A stretch of 6,832 bases of DNA. Origin: an uncultured Desulfovibrio sp. Lineage in GTDB: Bacteria > Desulfobacterota > Desulfovibrionia > Desulfovibrionales > Desulfovibrionaceae. Both the position numbers and the translations under genes were made by a program. The number at the start of each line of letters is the position of its first letter. Within the stretch, counting starts at the first letter, position 1. Location of the stretch: the NCBI GenBank assembly GCA_945871415.1, contig CAMBWG010000121.1, positions 1-6,832 of the forward strand. Direction: 5' to 3'. This document shows positions 1-6,447 of this stretch, piece by piece. The notes under the pieces are model-generated. The model worked only from the letters and a program-made list of their open reading frames with translations, made no database searches and was not told where the DNA came from.

Positions 1-535
1 TGCGGAACGGCATGCCCAGCTGGTCCAGAAGGAACTTGCCTTCCTTGTCCGTGGTGGCCGAGGTAACGATGGTGATGTTCATACCCTTGGGATTTTCCAC
101 ACGGTCCACTTCCAGTTCGGGGAAGATGGTGTGTTCCTTGATGCCCAGGGTGAAGTTGCCGCGACCGTCGAAGCCGCGATCCGGGATACCGCGGAAGTCG
201 CGCACGCGGGGCAGGGCAAAGTTCATCAACTTGTCCAGGAAGTCCCACATACGGTCCTTGCGCAGGGTCACGCGGGCGCCGATGGGCATGCCTTCACGAA
301 CCTTGAAGGAAGCGATGGACTTCTTGGCGCGCGTCACCACGGCCTTCTGTCCGGCAATGGCCGTCAGTTCGGCCACGGCTTCTTCCATGAGCTTGTTGTT
401 CTGGCTGGCGGCGCCGAGGCCGATGTTCAGAGAGATCTTCTCAATTCCGGGAAGCTGCATGGAGGAGGTGTAATTGAACTCCTTTTGCAATACCGGAGCC
501 ACTTTCTCTCGATAGATTTTTTCGAGGCGGGTCAT
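1..535 (-). CDS. rplE: 50S ribosomal protein L5 (3' end cut by window edge)
   Basis: L5 binds 5S rRNA and helps form the central protuberance of the large subunit, contacting the P-site tRNA. The frame reads from ATG at 535 through 178 codons and is still open at position 2. The readable protein starts [12 protein letters not shown] and contains the family segments [14 protein letters not shown] (about 28-41), a [15 protein letters not shown] stretch (69-82), and [17 protein letters not shown] (112-128). It ends GMPFR. E. coli L5 is 179 residues and ends PFRK, so probably only one residue and the stop are missing. The start follows rplX by 9 bases in TAAGGTGAAGCA, where the rplX stop TAA runs into a Shine-Dalgarno-like AAGGTGA. 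In E. coli S8 represses spc translation at this junction; no S8 site was identified here. Confidence 0.97.
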   Translation of the reverse strand, partial: MTRLEKIYREKVAPVLQKEFNYTSSMQLPGIEKISLNIGLGAASQNNKLMEEAVAELTAIAGQKAVVTRAKKSIASFKVREGMPIGARVTLRKDRMWDFLDKLMNFALPRVRDFRGIPDRGFDGRGNFTLGIKEHTIFPELEVDRVENPKGMNITIVTSATTDKEGKFLLDQLGMPFR

Positions 536-544
536 TGCTTCACC

Positions 545-877
545 TTAGTCCATGACTTCTTTGCATTCTTTGCAGACGCGCACTTTCTTCTGCTTGCCTT
601 CGGCTTCCACGTACGTGTAGCTCACGCGGGTGGGCTTGTGGCACAGCGGGCAGATCAGCATCACGTTGGACACGTGCAGCGGCATTTCCTTTTCGATGAT
701 GCCGCCGGGCTGCTGGGCATAGGGGTTGGGGCGCATGTGGCGTTTCACCTTGTTGGCGTTTTCCACCAGCACGCGATCCTTCTTGCGAAGAATCTTGAGA
801 ACCTTGCCTTCCTTGCCCTTGTCCTTGCCGGCAATGATCTTGACAATGTCGTCCTTGCGGATGCGGTACGATTTCAT
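545..877 (-). CDS. rplX: 50S ribosomal protein L24, zinc-ribbon (four-cysteine) form
   Basis: L24 is an early assembly protein of the large subunit that binds the 5' end of 23S rRNA. The 110-residue protein has an N-terminal KOW-type segment ([21 protein letters not shown], split here as 6-17 and 18-26) followed by [21 protein letters not shown] (51-71, family core). The C-terminal part carries two CxxC pairs, C76-x2-C79 and C102-x2-C105, which E. coli L24 lacks but Thermus L24 is known to have, so a bound zinc ion is likely. The gene lies 9 bases after rplN (stop and ribosome site TAGGAGCAAGAC) and 9 bases before rplE. Length is close to the usual 100-110 residues. Confidence 0.97.
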   Translation of the reverse strand: MKSYRIRKDDIVKIIAGKDKGKEGKVLKILRKKDRVLVENANKVKRHMRPNPYAQQPGGIIEKEMPLHVSNVMLICPLCHKPTRVSYTYVEAEGKQKKVRVCKECKEVMD

Positions 878-886
878 GTCTTGCTC

Positions 887-1255
887 CTACAGCACTTCCG
901 GCGCAAGGGAAATGATCTTCATGAAGTTCTGGGCGCGCAGTTCACGGGCCACGGGGCCGAAGATACGGGTCCCCACCGGTTCGCCCTGATTGGAGAGCAG
1001 AACAGCGGCATTGCCGTCGAACTTGATATAGCTGCCGTCCATGCGGCGCACTTCCTTGGCGGTGCGCACGATAACGGCCTTCATCACGTCGCCCTTCTTC
1101 ACCTTGCTGTGGGGCATGGCTTCCTTGACGGAAACCACGATAACGTCGCCCACGGAGGCGTAACGGCGGTGCGAACCGCCGAGCACCTTGATGCAGGCCA
1201 CCTTTTTGGCGCCGGAGTTGTCGGCCACCTGAAGCGTCGATTCTACCTGAATCAT
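887..1255 (-). CDS. rplN: 50S ribosomal protein L14
   Basis: L14 sits on the interface side of the large subunit, beside L19, and forms an intersubunit bridge with the 30S. The 122-residue product is a standard full-length L14. It has [17 protein letters not shown] at the N-terminus, [21 protein letters not shown] at roughly 26-46, and the signature [13 protein letters not shown] at 95-107. In E. coli this is the first gene of the spc operon with its own promoter; here it starts only 9 bases after the rpsQ stop (TAGGGTGACACC before ATG), so it must be co-transcribed with the S10 genes. No unusual residues were noticed. Confidence 0.98.
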   Translation of the reverse strand: MIQVESTLQVADNSGAKKVACIKVLGGSHRRYASVGDVIVVSVKEAMPHSKVKKGDVMKAVIVRTAKEVRRMDGSYIKFDGNAAVLLSNQGEPVGTRIFGPVARELRAQNFMKIISLAPEVL

Positions 1256-1264
1256 GGTGTCACC

Positions 1265-1528
1265 CTACACAGCCTTTTCGAGAATGCTCACCAGATGCCA
1301 GCGCTTGTTGCGCGACATGGGGCGGAACTCGATAATCTTCACTTTGTCGCCAATGCCGCATTCGTTCATGGGATCATGAGCCGTGAACTTCTTGCGGCGC
1401 CTCACATATTTTTTCAGCAGGGGGTGCTTCACCAGCGTTTCGACGCGCACGACAATGGTCTTGTCGTTCTTGTCGCTCACGACGACGCCGATGAGGGTTC
1501 TGCCCTTGCGATCTTCCAGAGCTTGCAT
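1265..1528 (-). CDS. rpsQ: 30S ribosomal protein S17
   Basis: S17 is a primary 16S rRNA-binding protein of the 30S body with an OB fold. The 87-residue sequence shows the family pattern: RTLIGVVVSDKNDKTIVVRVE (10-30), a basic KKYVRRRKKFTAHDP loop (39-53), and the signature GDKVKIIEFRPMSRNKRW (60-77). The ATG at 1528 is preceded by TAAGGGGCGACGACC, in which the rpmC stop leads into a G-rich ribosome-binding site, a 12-base gap. It is the last gene of the E. coli-type S10 operon, but here it is followed after 9 bases by rplN. Confidence 0.98.
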   Translation of the reverse strand: MQALEDRKGRTLIGVVVSDKNDKTIVVRVETLVKHPLLKKYVRRRKKFTAHDPMNECGIGDKVKIIEFRPMSRNKRWHLVSILEKAV

Positions 1529-1540
1529 GGTCGTCGCCCC

Positions 1541-1750
1541 TTAGTCCTTTTGATTCAGAATGGTGGAGATGCGGGCCACCTGGCGGCGCATGGCCTTCAG
1601 CTCGGAGGTCTTTTCCAGCTGGGCAGTGGCGTGCTTGAAGCGGGCCTGCATCAGCTCTTCGCGCTGCTCGGCCAGCTTGGCCTTGAGCTCATCGGCGCTG
1701 AGCTTGCTCAGTTCCTCGGCGGAGAGGCGGGCGTTTTCGTTCTTGGCCAT
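1541..1750 (-). CDS. rpmC: 50S ribosomal protein L29
   Basis: L29 is a small two-helix protein near the polypeptide exit tunnel, next to L23, where it forms part of the docking site for SRP and trigger factor. The 69-residue sequence is helical and charged, with LSAEELSKLSADELKAKLAEQ near 9-29 and the conserved C-terminal KAMRRQVARISTIL (52-65). It is a little longer than E. coli L29 (63 residues) because of an N-terminal MAKNENAR extension. ATG follows the rplP stop with a single base between (TAACATG). A strong AAGGAGG lies inside the end of rplP, which suggests translational coupling. Confidence 0.97.
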   Translation of the reverse strand: MAKNENARLSAEELSKLSADELKAKLAEQREELMQARFKHATAQLEKTSELKAMRRQVARISTILNQKD

Positions 1751-1751
1751 G

Positions 1752-2165
1752 TTAGTTGCCCTCCTTCACGACGATCACGGTCTTGATGGGCAGCTTGTGG
1801 GCGGCGCGGGTCAGGGCTTCCTTGGCCAGCTCAATGCTGACGCCCTTGATCTCGTACAGTACGCGGCCGGGCTTGACCGGAGCGCACCAGCCCACCGGAG
1901 CACCCTTACCGGAACCCTGACGGGTTTCCAGAGGCTTCGCGGTCACGGGGCGGTCGGGGAAAATACGAATCCACACTTTGCCGCCACGCTTGATGTGGCG
2001 CATCATGGCGATACGGGCAGCTTCAATCTGCTGGCTGGACAGCTGACCGTGCTGCACGGCCTTCAGGCCGATGTCGCCGAAAGCGATGGAAGCGCCACGG
2101 CTGGCAAGGCCGCGCAGACGGCCCTTCTGCCATTTACGGAATTTTACTTTCTTGGGCGCGAGCAT
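1752..2165 (-). CDS. rplP: 50S ribosomal protein L16
   Basis: L16 contacts the A-site tRNA and organises the peptidyl-transferase region and the base of the L7/L12 stalk. The 137-residue product has the expected start [19 protein letters not shown], then [21 protein letters not shown] (33-53), [16 protein letters not shown] (63-78) and the KLPIKT segment (124-129). Arg82, followed by QGSGKG, aligns with the E. coli arginine hydroxylated by YcfD (R81). The start codon shares its A with the rpsC stop (TAATG, 1-base overlap at 2165), a typical coupled-translation arrangement. rpmC follows after one base. Confidence 0.98.
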   Translation of the reverse strand: MLAPKKVKFRKWQKGRLRGLASRGASIAFGDIGLKAVQHGQLSSQQIEAARIAMMRHIKRGGKVWIRIFPDRPVTAKPLETRQGSGKGAPVGWCAPVKPGRVLYEIKGVSIELAKEALTRAAHKLPIKTVIVVKEGN

Positions 2166-2806
2166 TATTGATCAACCTCTTTGTCAAGGATTTCACCCTT
2201 GTAAATCCACACCTTCACGCCGATAAGGCCGTAGGTGGTGTGCGCCTCGGCAAAGCCGTAGTCAATGTCGGCGCGCAGGGTCTGCAAGGGCACGCGGCCG
2301 TCGCGGTACCATTCGGTACGGGCGATTTCGGCCCCGGCCAGACGGCCGGCGCAGGTCACCTTGATGCCTTCGCCGCCGAACTTGCGGGCCAGGGACACCG
2401 TGCGCTTCATGGCGCGACGGAAGGCCACGCGGCGCTCAAGCTGCTGGGCGATGTTTTCGGCCACCAGCTGCGCTTCCACTTCGGGACGACGGATTTCATT
2501 CACTTCCAGCGAGAACTCGCGGCCGAACTTGCGGCGAAGGTCGCCGCGCAGCTTTTCGATTTCAACGCCCTTGCGGCCGATGACGATGCCGGGGCGGGCG
2601 GTGGAAAGGATCAGACGAACCTTGCCGCCGGCGCGCTCGATTTCGATCTTGGCCAGGCCCGCATGATACAGGAGCTTCTTGACGTACGCGCGAATCTTGC
2701 TGTCTTCATACACAAAGGCAGGGTATTCCTTCTTGCTGAACCAGCGGGACTGCCAGTTCTTGTTGTACCCAAGCCGGAAGCCGAACGGATGTACTTTCTG
2801 ACCCAT
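2165..2806 (-). CDS. rpsC: 30S ribosomal protein S3
   Basis: S3 lines the mRNA entry pore of the 30S head, together with S4 and S5, and contributes to helicase activity there. The 213-residue protein begins [18 protein letters not shown]. It has a KH domain whose GxxG loop is GRKG at 77-80 (in [17 protein letters not shown]), and the C-terminal domain signature [13 protein letters not shown] (154-166) followed by LRADIDYG (177-184) and [11 protein letters not shown] (195-205). It stops soon after that, so it lacks the tail that makes the E. coli protein 233 residues; such shorter forms are common. ATG at 2806 lies three bases after the rplV stop, with an AGGA site inside the end of rplV. Its own stop overlaps rplP. 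Confidence 0.98.
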   Translation of the reverse strand: MGQKVHPFGFRLGYNKNWQSRWFSKKEYPAFVYEDSKIRAYVKKLLYHAGLAKIEIERAGGKVRLILSTARPGIVIGRKGVEIEKLRGDLRRKFGREFSLEVNEIRRPEVEAQLVAENIAQQLERRVAFRRAMKRTVSLARKFGGEGIKVTCAGRLAGAEIARTEWYRDGRVPLQTLRADIDYGFAEAHTTYGLIGVKVWIYKGEILDKEVDQ

Positions 2807-2809
2807 AGC

Positions 2810-3148
2810 CTAGTCCTGCCCTTCTGCGAGAATAACGGTAACGTGGCTCGTACGCTTGTGAATCTTGGTGGCGCGGCCCTGAGCGCGGGGCATGAAGCGC
2901 TTCCACGTGGGGCCTTCGTTGACCACGATTTCCTTGACCACCATGGCGTCCACGTCCACGCCGCCCAGCTGGGAGGCGTTGGCAAGGGCGCTCTTGACCA
3001 CACCGTACAACACGCCGGCAGGCTTGTTGGGGGTGAAACGCAGCACGTTCAGCGCTTCTTCCACGCCCATGCCCACGACATTCTTGGCCACAAGGCGGGT
3101 CTTGCGGGGCGAGACGCGCTGATATTTGGCGATAGCTTTCGATTCCAT
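2810..3148 (-). CDS. rplV: 50S ribosomal protein L22
   Basis: L22 spans the large subunit with a globular surface domain and a long beta-hairpin whose tip, with that of L4, forms the constriction of the exit tunnel. The 112-residue sequence shows RVSPRKTRLVAK (11-22) and the hairpin segment EGPTWKRFMPRAQGRAT (78-94), followed by KRTSHVTV (98-105). The hairpin has normal length, with none of the deletions or insertions known to give macrolide resistance. Translation starts 9 bases after rpsS (TAGGGTAGAAAG before ATG). Confidence 0.98.
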   Translation of the reverse strand: MESKAIAKYQRVSPRKTRLVAKNVVGMGVEEALNVLRFTPNKPAGVLYGVVKSALANASQLGGVDVDAMVVKEIVVNEGPTWKRFMPRAQGRATKIHKRTSHVTVILAEGQD

Positions 3149-3157
3149 CTTTCTACC

Positions 3158-3442
3158 CTACTTCTTTCCGGCCTTGGCCTTCTTGTCGGCGGCATGGCCG
3201 TGGAAGGTACGGGTGGGCGAAAATTCGCCCAGCTTGTGGCCCACCATGTTTTCCGTCACGAACACGGGCACGAACTTCTTGCCGTTGTGCACGGCAAAGG
3301 TGAGGCCCACCATTTCAGGCAAAATGGTCGAACGACGCGACCAGGTCTTGACCACGCGACGGTCATTGTTGGCCACGGCGGCGTCGACCTTCTTCATCAG
3401 ATGGCCGTCGACGAACGGCCCTTTTTTCAACGATCTGGGCAT
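3158..3442 (-). CDS. rpsS: 30S ribosomal protein S19
   Basis: S19 binds the 3' domain of 16S rRNA in the 30S head and forms bridges with 23S rRNA and L5. The 94-residue product is standard: [34 protein letters not shown] (32-46), [10 protein letters not shown] (51-60) and [15 protein letters not shown] (66-80), then a lysine-rich tail. The ATG at 3442 follows the rplB stop by 9 bases in TAGGAGTAGATC. The stop TAG directly forms the start of the AGGAG ribosome-binding site. Confidence 0.98.
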   Translation of the reverse strand: MPRSLKKGPFVDGHLMKKVDAAVANNDRRVVKTWSRRSTILPEMVGLTFAVHNGKKFVPVFVTENMVGHKLGEFSPTRTFHGHAADKKAKAGKK

Positions 3443-3451
3443 GATCTACTC

Positions 3452-4300
3452 CTACTTCTGGCCGCGGCGCTTAACAATGAGGCGCGAGGAAGGCTTGTTC
3501 TTGTCGCGGGTCTTGAAGCCCTTGGCAGGCATACCCCAGGGCGACACGGGATGACGACCACCGGAGCTGCGGCCTTCGCCACCGCCCAGGGGATGGTCGA
3601 TGGGGTTCATGGCCACACCGCGGACCTGAGGACGGCGCCCCAGCCAGCGGTTGCGGCCGGCCTTGCCCAGGGAGATGTTTTCGTGCTGGATGTTGCCCAC
3701 CTGGCCCACAGTGGCCACGCAGGAAGCCAGCACCTTGCGCACTTCGCCGGAGGGCAGACGCAGCAGGGCGTACTTGCCTTCCTTGGCCACCAGCTGAGCA
3801 TAGGTGCCGGCGGCGCGGCAGAGCTGACCGCCCTTGCCGGGGGACAGTTCCACGTTGTGGATGATGGTACCCACGGGGATGCGGCCCATTTCCAGCGCGT
3901 TGCCGGGCTTGATGTCGGCCACGGCGCCGGTGCGGCTGTTCACGCCGCTCATGACCACATCGCCCTGCTTCAGGCCCACGGGGGCGAGGATGTAGCGCTT
4001 TTCGCCGTCCACGTAGTGGAGCAGAGCGATACGGGCGGTGCGGTTGGGATCGTATTCAATATGCGCGACGCGGGCTTCGATACCGGTCTTGTTGCGCTTG
4101 AAGTCGATGATGCGATACAGGCGCTTCACGCCGCCGCCGCGACGACGGCTGGTCACGCGGCCGCGGTTGTTGCGGCCGGCCTTCTTGGTCAGACCTTCGG
4201 TGAGCGACTTTTCAGGGGTCGTCCGGGTGATTTCCGCAAAATCGGAAACCGTCTGGAAGCGACGGCCCGCGGAGGTCGGTTTCAGCTTACGGACAGCCAT
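3452..4300 (-). CDS. rplB: 50S ribosomal protein L2
   Basis: L2 is a primary 23S rRNA-binding protein needed for subunit association and for the peptidyl-transferase region. The 282-residue protein has the N-terminal [16 protein letters not shown] stretch (42-57), [10 protein letters not shown] (62-71), the SH3-like region around [19 protein letters not shown] (141-159), and the C-terminal [11 protein letters not shown] block (227-237) followed by LGGGEGR. His236 aligns with the functionally important E. coli His229 (mature numbering) and is present. The second histidine of the usual DHPHGGG is Leu238 here. About six extra residues (around NSRTGAVAD, 121-129) contribute to the length over E. 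coli L2 (273). ATG lies three bases past the rplW stop, with GAGGGAG inside rplW as ribosome site. Confidence 0.98.
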   Translation of the reverse strand: MAVRKLKPTSAGRRFQTVSDFAEITRTTPEKSLTEGLTKKAGRNNRGRVTSRRRGGGVKRLYRIIDFKRNKTGIEARVAHIEYDPNRTARIALLHYVDGEKRYILAPVGLKQGDVVMSGVNSRTGAVADIKPGNALEMGRIPVGTIIHNVELSPGKGGQLCRAAGTYAQLVAKEGKYALLRLPSGEVRKVLASCVATVGQVGNIQHENISLGKAGRNRWLGRRPQVRGVAMNPIDHPLGGGEGRSSGGRHPVSPWGMPAKGFKTRDKNKPSSRLIVKRRGQK

Positions 4301-4303
4301 TTT

Positions 4304-4594
4304 TTACACTCCCTCGAAGAACTCGATTTTAGCGCCTTCGGCCAAGGTCACATAGGCCTTCTTCCAGCCGGGCTTGCGACCGATCACGCGGCCCTGACGC
4401 TCCCGGTTGGCGGGAGCCTTGCGAACCACGTTGACAGCCTTCACTTCCACATTGAACGCCTTCTCCACAGCCTGCTTGATTTCAAGCTTGTTGGCGCGGG
4501 GATGGACGAGAAAAGCCACCTGATTGGCACCTTCCTTCACGAAGGTCGTCTTTTCGGTAATCAGGGGCTTCAAAAGCACTTGCGTAAATTCCAT
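4304..4594 (-). CDS. rplW: 50S ribosomal protein L23
   Basis: L23 lies at the exit of the polypeptide tunnel and is the main docking site for trigger factor and SRP. The chosen ATG at 4594 gives 96 residues beginning MEFTQVLLKPLITEKTTF, which matches the family start with its P-x-I-T-E-K motif. The core continues as NQVAFLVHPRANKLEIKQAVE (about 24-44), then a basic NRERQGRVIGRKPGWKKAYV segment (63-82). An in-frame ATG 11 codons upstream (4627) lies inside rplD and would add an unrelated N-terminus. The chosen start is one base after the rplD stop (TAAGATG) and has a purine-rich GGAAGGGGG just upstream inside rplD. Confidence 0.96.
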   Translation of the reverse strand: MEFTQVLLKPLITEKTTFVKEGANQVAFLVHPRANKLEIKQAVEKAFNVEVKAVNVVRKAPANRERQGRVIGRKPGWKKAYVTLAEGAKIEFFEGV

Positions 4595-4595
4595 C

Positions 4596-5228
4596 TTAGG
4601 CCCCCTTCCGGGCAAAGCGCGCTTCAACAGGCGCCACGGCGCCTTCGAGCAGCACCAGCTGCTTGTGGCGCAGGATTTCCAGCACGCTCAGCTGCGACGG
4701 CGTCGTCAGCGTCAGGCCCGGAATATTGCGGGCGGAGCGGCACAGGGTTTCGTCCAGCTCGGGAGCGACGATCAGAGCCTTGGTCAGGCCCAGAGCGCCG
4801 GCCACCTTGGCGAAATGCTTGGTCTTGGCTTCGGGCAGTTCGATGCCCTTGACCACCAGCAGGCTTTCACCGGCAAGACGGCTGGAAAGAGCCATCTTCA
4901 TGGCAAGAGCGCGGACCTTGCTGTTCACCTTGAAGCTGTAATCGCGGGGCTGGGGGCCGAACACGATGGCACCGCCACGCCACACGGGCGAACGATTGGA
5001 ACCGGCGCGGGCGCGGCCCGTGCCCTTCTGCTTCCAGGGCTTCACGCCGCCGCCGGAAACGAAGGCGCGAGTTTTGGCCTTATGGGTACCGGCGCGCTTG
5101 GCGGCCATCTGGGCGCGAACCACAAGGTTGAGGATTTCAGGACGAACCTCAACCTCGAACACGTCAGAGGCCAGCGTGATGTCGCCGCTTTCCTGTTTGT
5201 TCTGGTCGTATACTTTCACAGTAGCCAT
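4596..5228 (-). CDS. rplD: 50S ribosomal protein L4
   Basis: L4 binds 23S rRNA domain I, and its extended loop reaches the exit tunnel. In E. coli and relatives it also represses its own S10 operon by acting on the leader RNA, at both transcription and translation. The 210-residue product has the conserved loop GGGVKPWKQKGTGRARAG (59-76) followed by SPVWRGGAIVFGP (80-92), and the usual C-terminal alpha/beta part (LLVVKGIELPEAKTK around 123-137). ATG follows rplC by 9 bases (TAGGGGAACATC). Whether this L4 also acts on the leader upstream of rpsJ cannot be told from sequence, but it is one candidate ligand. Confidence 0.98.
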   Translation of the reverse strand: MATVKVYDQNKQESGDITLASDVFEVEVRPEILNLVVRAQMAAKRAGTHKAKTRAFVSGGGVKPWKQKGTGRARAGSNRSPVWRGGAIVFGPQPRDYSFKVNSKVRALAMKMALSSRLAGESLLVVKGIELPEAKTKHFAKVAGALGLTKALIVAPELDETLCRSARNIPGLTLTTPSQLSVLEILRHKQLVLLEGAVAPVEARFARKGA

Positions 5229-5237
5229 GATGTTCCC

Positions 5238-5867
5238 CTACTGCTTGCGGATCAGCACCAGCCCGTTCTTGGGGCCGGGCACGGAGCCCTTGATCAGAAT
5301 GACGTTGTCTTCGGGGCGCACGTCCACAATCACGAGGCCCATCTGGGTCACGGTTTCATCGCCCCAGTGACCGGCCATCTTGCGGCCCTTGAACACGTGT
5401 CCGGGGAAGGTGTTGTTACCCACGGAACCGTTGTTGCGATGCACCTTTTCGCAGCCGTGCGTATCCTTGGAACCGGCGAAGTTCCAGCGGCGCATACGGC
5501 CCTGATAGCCCTTACCGATGCTCTTGCCGGTCACTTTCACCTTGTCGCCGGCGGCGAACATATCCACCGTCAGCTGAGCGCCGGCTTCCAGCTCGGGCGC
5601 ACCTTCCAGGCGGATTTCGCGCAGGTGACGGAACAGGCCCGTACCCGCCTTGGCGAAATGCCCCTGCATGGCCTTGCTGACGTGCTTTTCCTTATCTTCG
5701 GTGAACGCGATCTGCAGCGCGTTGTAACCGTCTTTTTCAGCGGTTTTCACCTGGGTGACGGGGCAGGGCCCGGCCTGAACCACCGTGACGGGCACAGAAG
5801 CGCCGTCACCGGCAAAAATGCGGGTCATGCCAAGCTTGCGACCCAAAATTCCCATTTTCTCAGCCAT
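5238..5867 (-). CDS. rplC: 50S ribosomal protein L3
   Basis: L3 is one of the two proteins that start assembly of the large subunit; its loop extends towards the peptidyl-transferase centre. The 209-residue sequence starts [18 protein letters not shown] and carries the core [20 protein letters not shown] (116-135), then [20 protein letters not shown] (136-155) and [16 protein letters not shown] (156-171). The [14 protein letters not shown] form is, as recalled, typical of Desulfovibrio L3. The loop position methylated on Gln150 by PrmB in E. coli has asparagines (151-152) here, so that modification is not expected. ATG lies 12 bases after the rpsJ stop, with GAGAGG as probable ribosome site. 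Confidence 0.98.
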   Translation of the reverse strand: MAEKMGILGRKLGMTRIFAGDGASVPVTVVQAGPCPVTQVKTAEKDGYNALQIAFTEDKEKHVSKAMQGHFAKAGTGLFRHLREIRLEGAPELEAGAQLTVDMFAAGDKVKVTGKSIGKGYQGRMRRWNFAGSKDTHGCEKVHRNNGSVGNNTFPGHVFKGRKMAGHWGDETVTQMGLVIVDVRPEDNVILIKGSVPGPKNGLVLIRKQ

Positions 5868-5879
5868 GACTGCCTCTCA

Positions 5880-6197
5880 CTAGAGCTTGATTTCCACATC
5901 AACACCGGCGGGCAAGGAAAGCTTGCCGAGCGCGTCGACGGTCTGCTGGGTGGGTTCAAGAATATCCATAAGCCGCTTGTGAATGCGCATTTCAAACTGC
6001 TCGCGGGACTTCTTGTTCACATGCACGGAGCGCTGGATGGTGTATTTGCGAATGTTGGTGGGCAGGGGAATGGGCCCCGCCACGCCGGCACCGGTATTGC
6101 GCGCCGTGTCCACGATTTCCGCAACAGCTTTATCAAGAATGCGGTAATCGTAGGCCTTGAGCTTGATCCGAATGCGATCACTGCTAACTGTCGTCAT
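5880..6197 (-). CDS. rpsJ: 30S ribosomal protein S10 (NusE), first gene of the operon
   Basis: S10 is a 30S head protein; with NusB it also forms part of transcription antitermination complexes and links NusG to the ribosome. The 105-residue protein has [20 protein letters not shown] (8-27), GPIPLPT (41-47), [18 protein letters not shown] (59-76) and [10 protein letters not shown] (81-90), ending [13 protein letters not shown] at 6197 is preceded by GGAGTAGGCAAC, a clear ribosome-binding site. No gene lies within 600 bases upstream, so tuf is not its immediate neighbour as it is in many bacteria. The upstream region is a long, highly structured leader. Confidence 0.98.
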   Translation of the reverse strand: MTTVSSDRIRIKLKAYDYRILDKAVAEIVDTARNTGAGVAGPIPLPTNIRKYTIQRSVHVNKKSREQFEMRIHKRLMDILEPTQQTVDALGKLSLPAGVDVEIKL

Positions 6198-6205
6198 GTT
6201 GCCTA

Positions 6206-6212
6206 CTCCATT
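6206..6212 (-). promoter_or_regulatory. rpsJ ribosome-binding site with a distant complementary segment
   Basis: The minus strand reads AATGGAG here, eight bases before the rpsJ ATG. GGAG is the Shine-Dalgarno core. The same transcript contains CTCCATT at 6418-6412, a perfect 7-base complement (extendable by one G-U pair), inside the loop of the 9-bp helix 6379-6387/6439-6447. Pairing would hide the ribosome-binding site. Confidence 0.6.
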
Positions 6213-6222
6213 TGGATAACAT

Positions 6223-6247
6223 CCCGCGCCTGTTGGGGCGACGCGGG
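6223..6247 (-). other. GC-rich hairpin just upstream of the rpsJ ribosome site
   Basis: Arms CCCGCG (6223-6228) and CGCGGG (6242-6247) are perfectly complementary. An alternative inner helix CGCC/GGCG (6227-6230/6237-6240) competes with them. On the minus strand the stem is followed by ATGTTATCC and not by a U-tract, so it is not an intrinsic terminator. It may delimit the leader from the ribosome-binding site. Confidence 0.6.
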
Positions 6248-6264
6248 TTCCTTATCTGCATTTT

Positions 6265-6282
6265 CGAATCGGGTTCGATTCG
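6265..6282 (-). other. Perfect 7-bp hairpin with tetraloop
   Basis: Both arms read CGAATCG/CGATTCG with a 4-base loop (AACC on the minus strand). It is followed by an A-rich segment and not by Ts, so no termination signal is seen. Confidence 0.65.
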
Positions 6283-6297
6283 CAACGCGCGTTATCG

Positions 6298-6313
6298 CGG
6301 GCCATACGGCCCG
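6298..6313 (-). other. Perfect 6-bp GC hairpin with tetraloop
   Basis: CGGGCC and GGCCCG flank a 4-base loop that reads GTAT on the minus strand. The loop and first 3' stem base contain an ATG that opens a 17-codon reading frame (6252-6305). A neighbouring 5-bp stem, GCCTC/GAGGC at 6317-6321/6333-6337, lies just upstream in the transcript. Confidence 0.65.
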
Positions 6314-6378
6314 GCGGCCTCACCCTATGACGGAGGCTAGAGGTGGCAACAAAGAAGATTGGGGCGCTTGAAAGCAGC

Positions 6379-6447
6379 GCGTCACGAAACGTCCTGAATC
6401 AGGACACGGAGAATGGAGCGGAAAACGCCGCATCACTCTCGTGACGC
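6379..6447 (-). other. 9-bp helix enclosing two hairpins (candidate three-way junction)
   Basis: On the minus strand GCGTCACGA (6447-6439) pairs perfectly with TCGTGACGC (6387-6379). The enclosed 51 bases contain GCGG/CCGC (6418-6421/6428-6431) and the 15-base palindrome GTCCTGATTCAGGAC (6391-6405). The GTCAC at 6445-6441 can alternatively pair with GTGAC at 6506-6502 further upstream in the transcript, so this helix and the 6441-6506 stem exclude each other. Confidence 0.55.

Noticed and set aside
4595..4627. Upstream ATG for rplW at 4627
   Set aside because: It would add 11 residues overlapping rplD that are not part of the L23 family; the ATG at 4594 matches the family start and has a ribosome site.
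131..4852. Very long open frames on the plus strand opposite the ribosomal genes (for example 131-1786, 2168-4852 and 4524-6371)
   Set aside because: They lie entirely or almost entirely antisense to well-recognised ribosomal genes. Their low-complexity, His/Gly/Ala/Leu-rich translations are what GC-rich codon bias produces on the opposite strand.
6272..6283. GGTTCGATTCG on the plus strand, resembling a tRNA T-arm
   Set aside because: The flanks do not form a T-stem, and no acceptor, D or anticodon arm is present; it is half of the 6265-6282 hairpin.
6322..6349. TTGCCA and TAGGGT with a 16-base spacer on the minus strand as a second promoter nearer to rpsJ
   Set aside because: The -10 match is only three of six and overlaps a stem; too weak to list, though an internal start here cannot be excluded.
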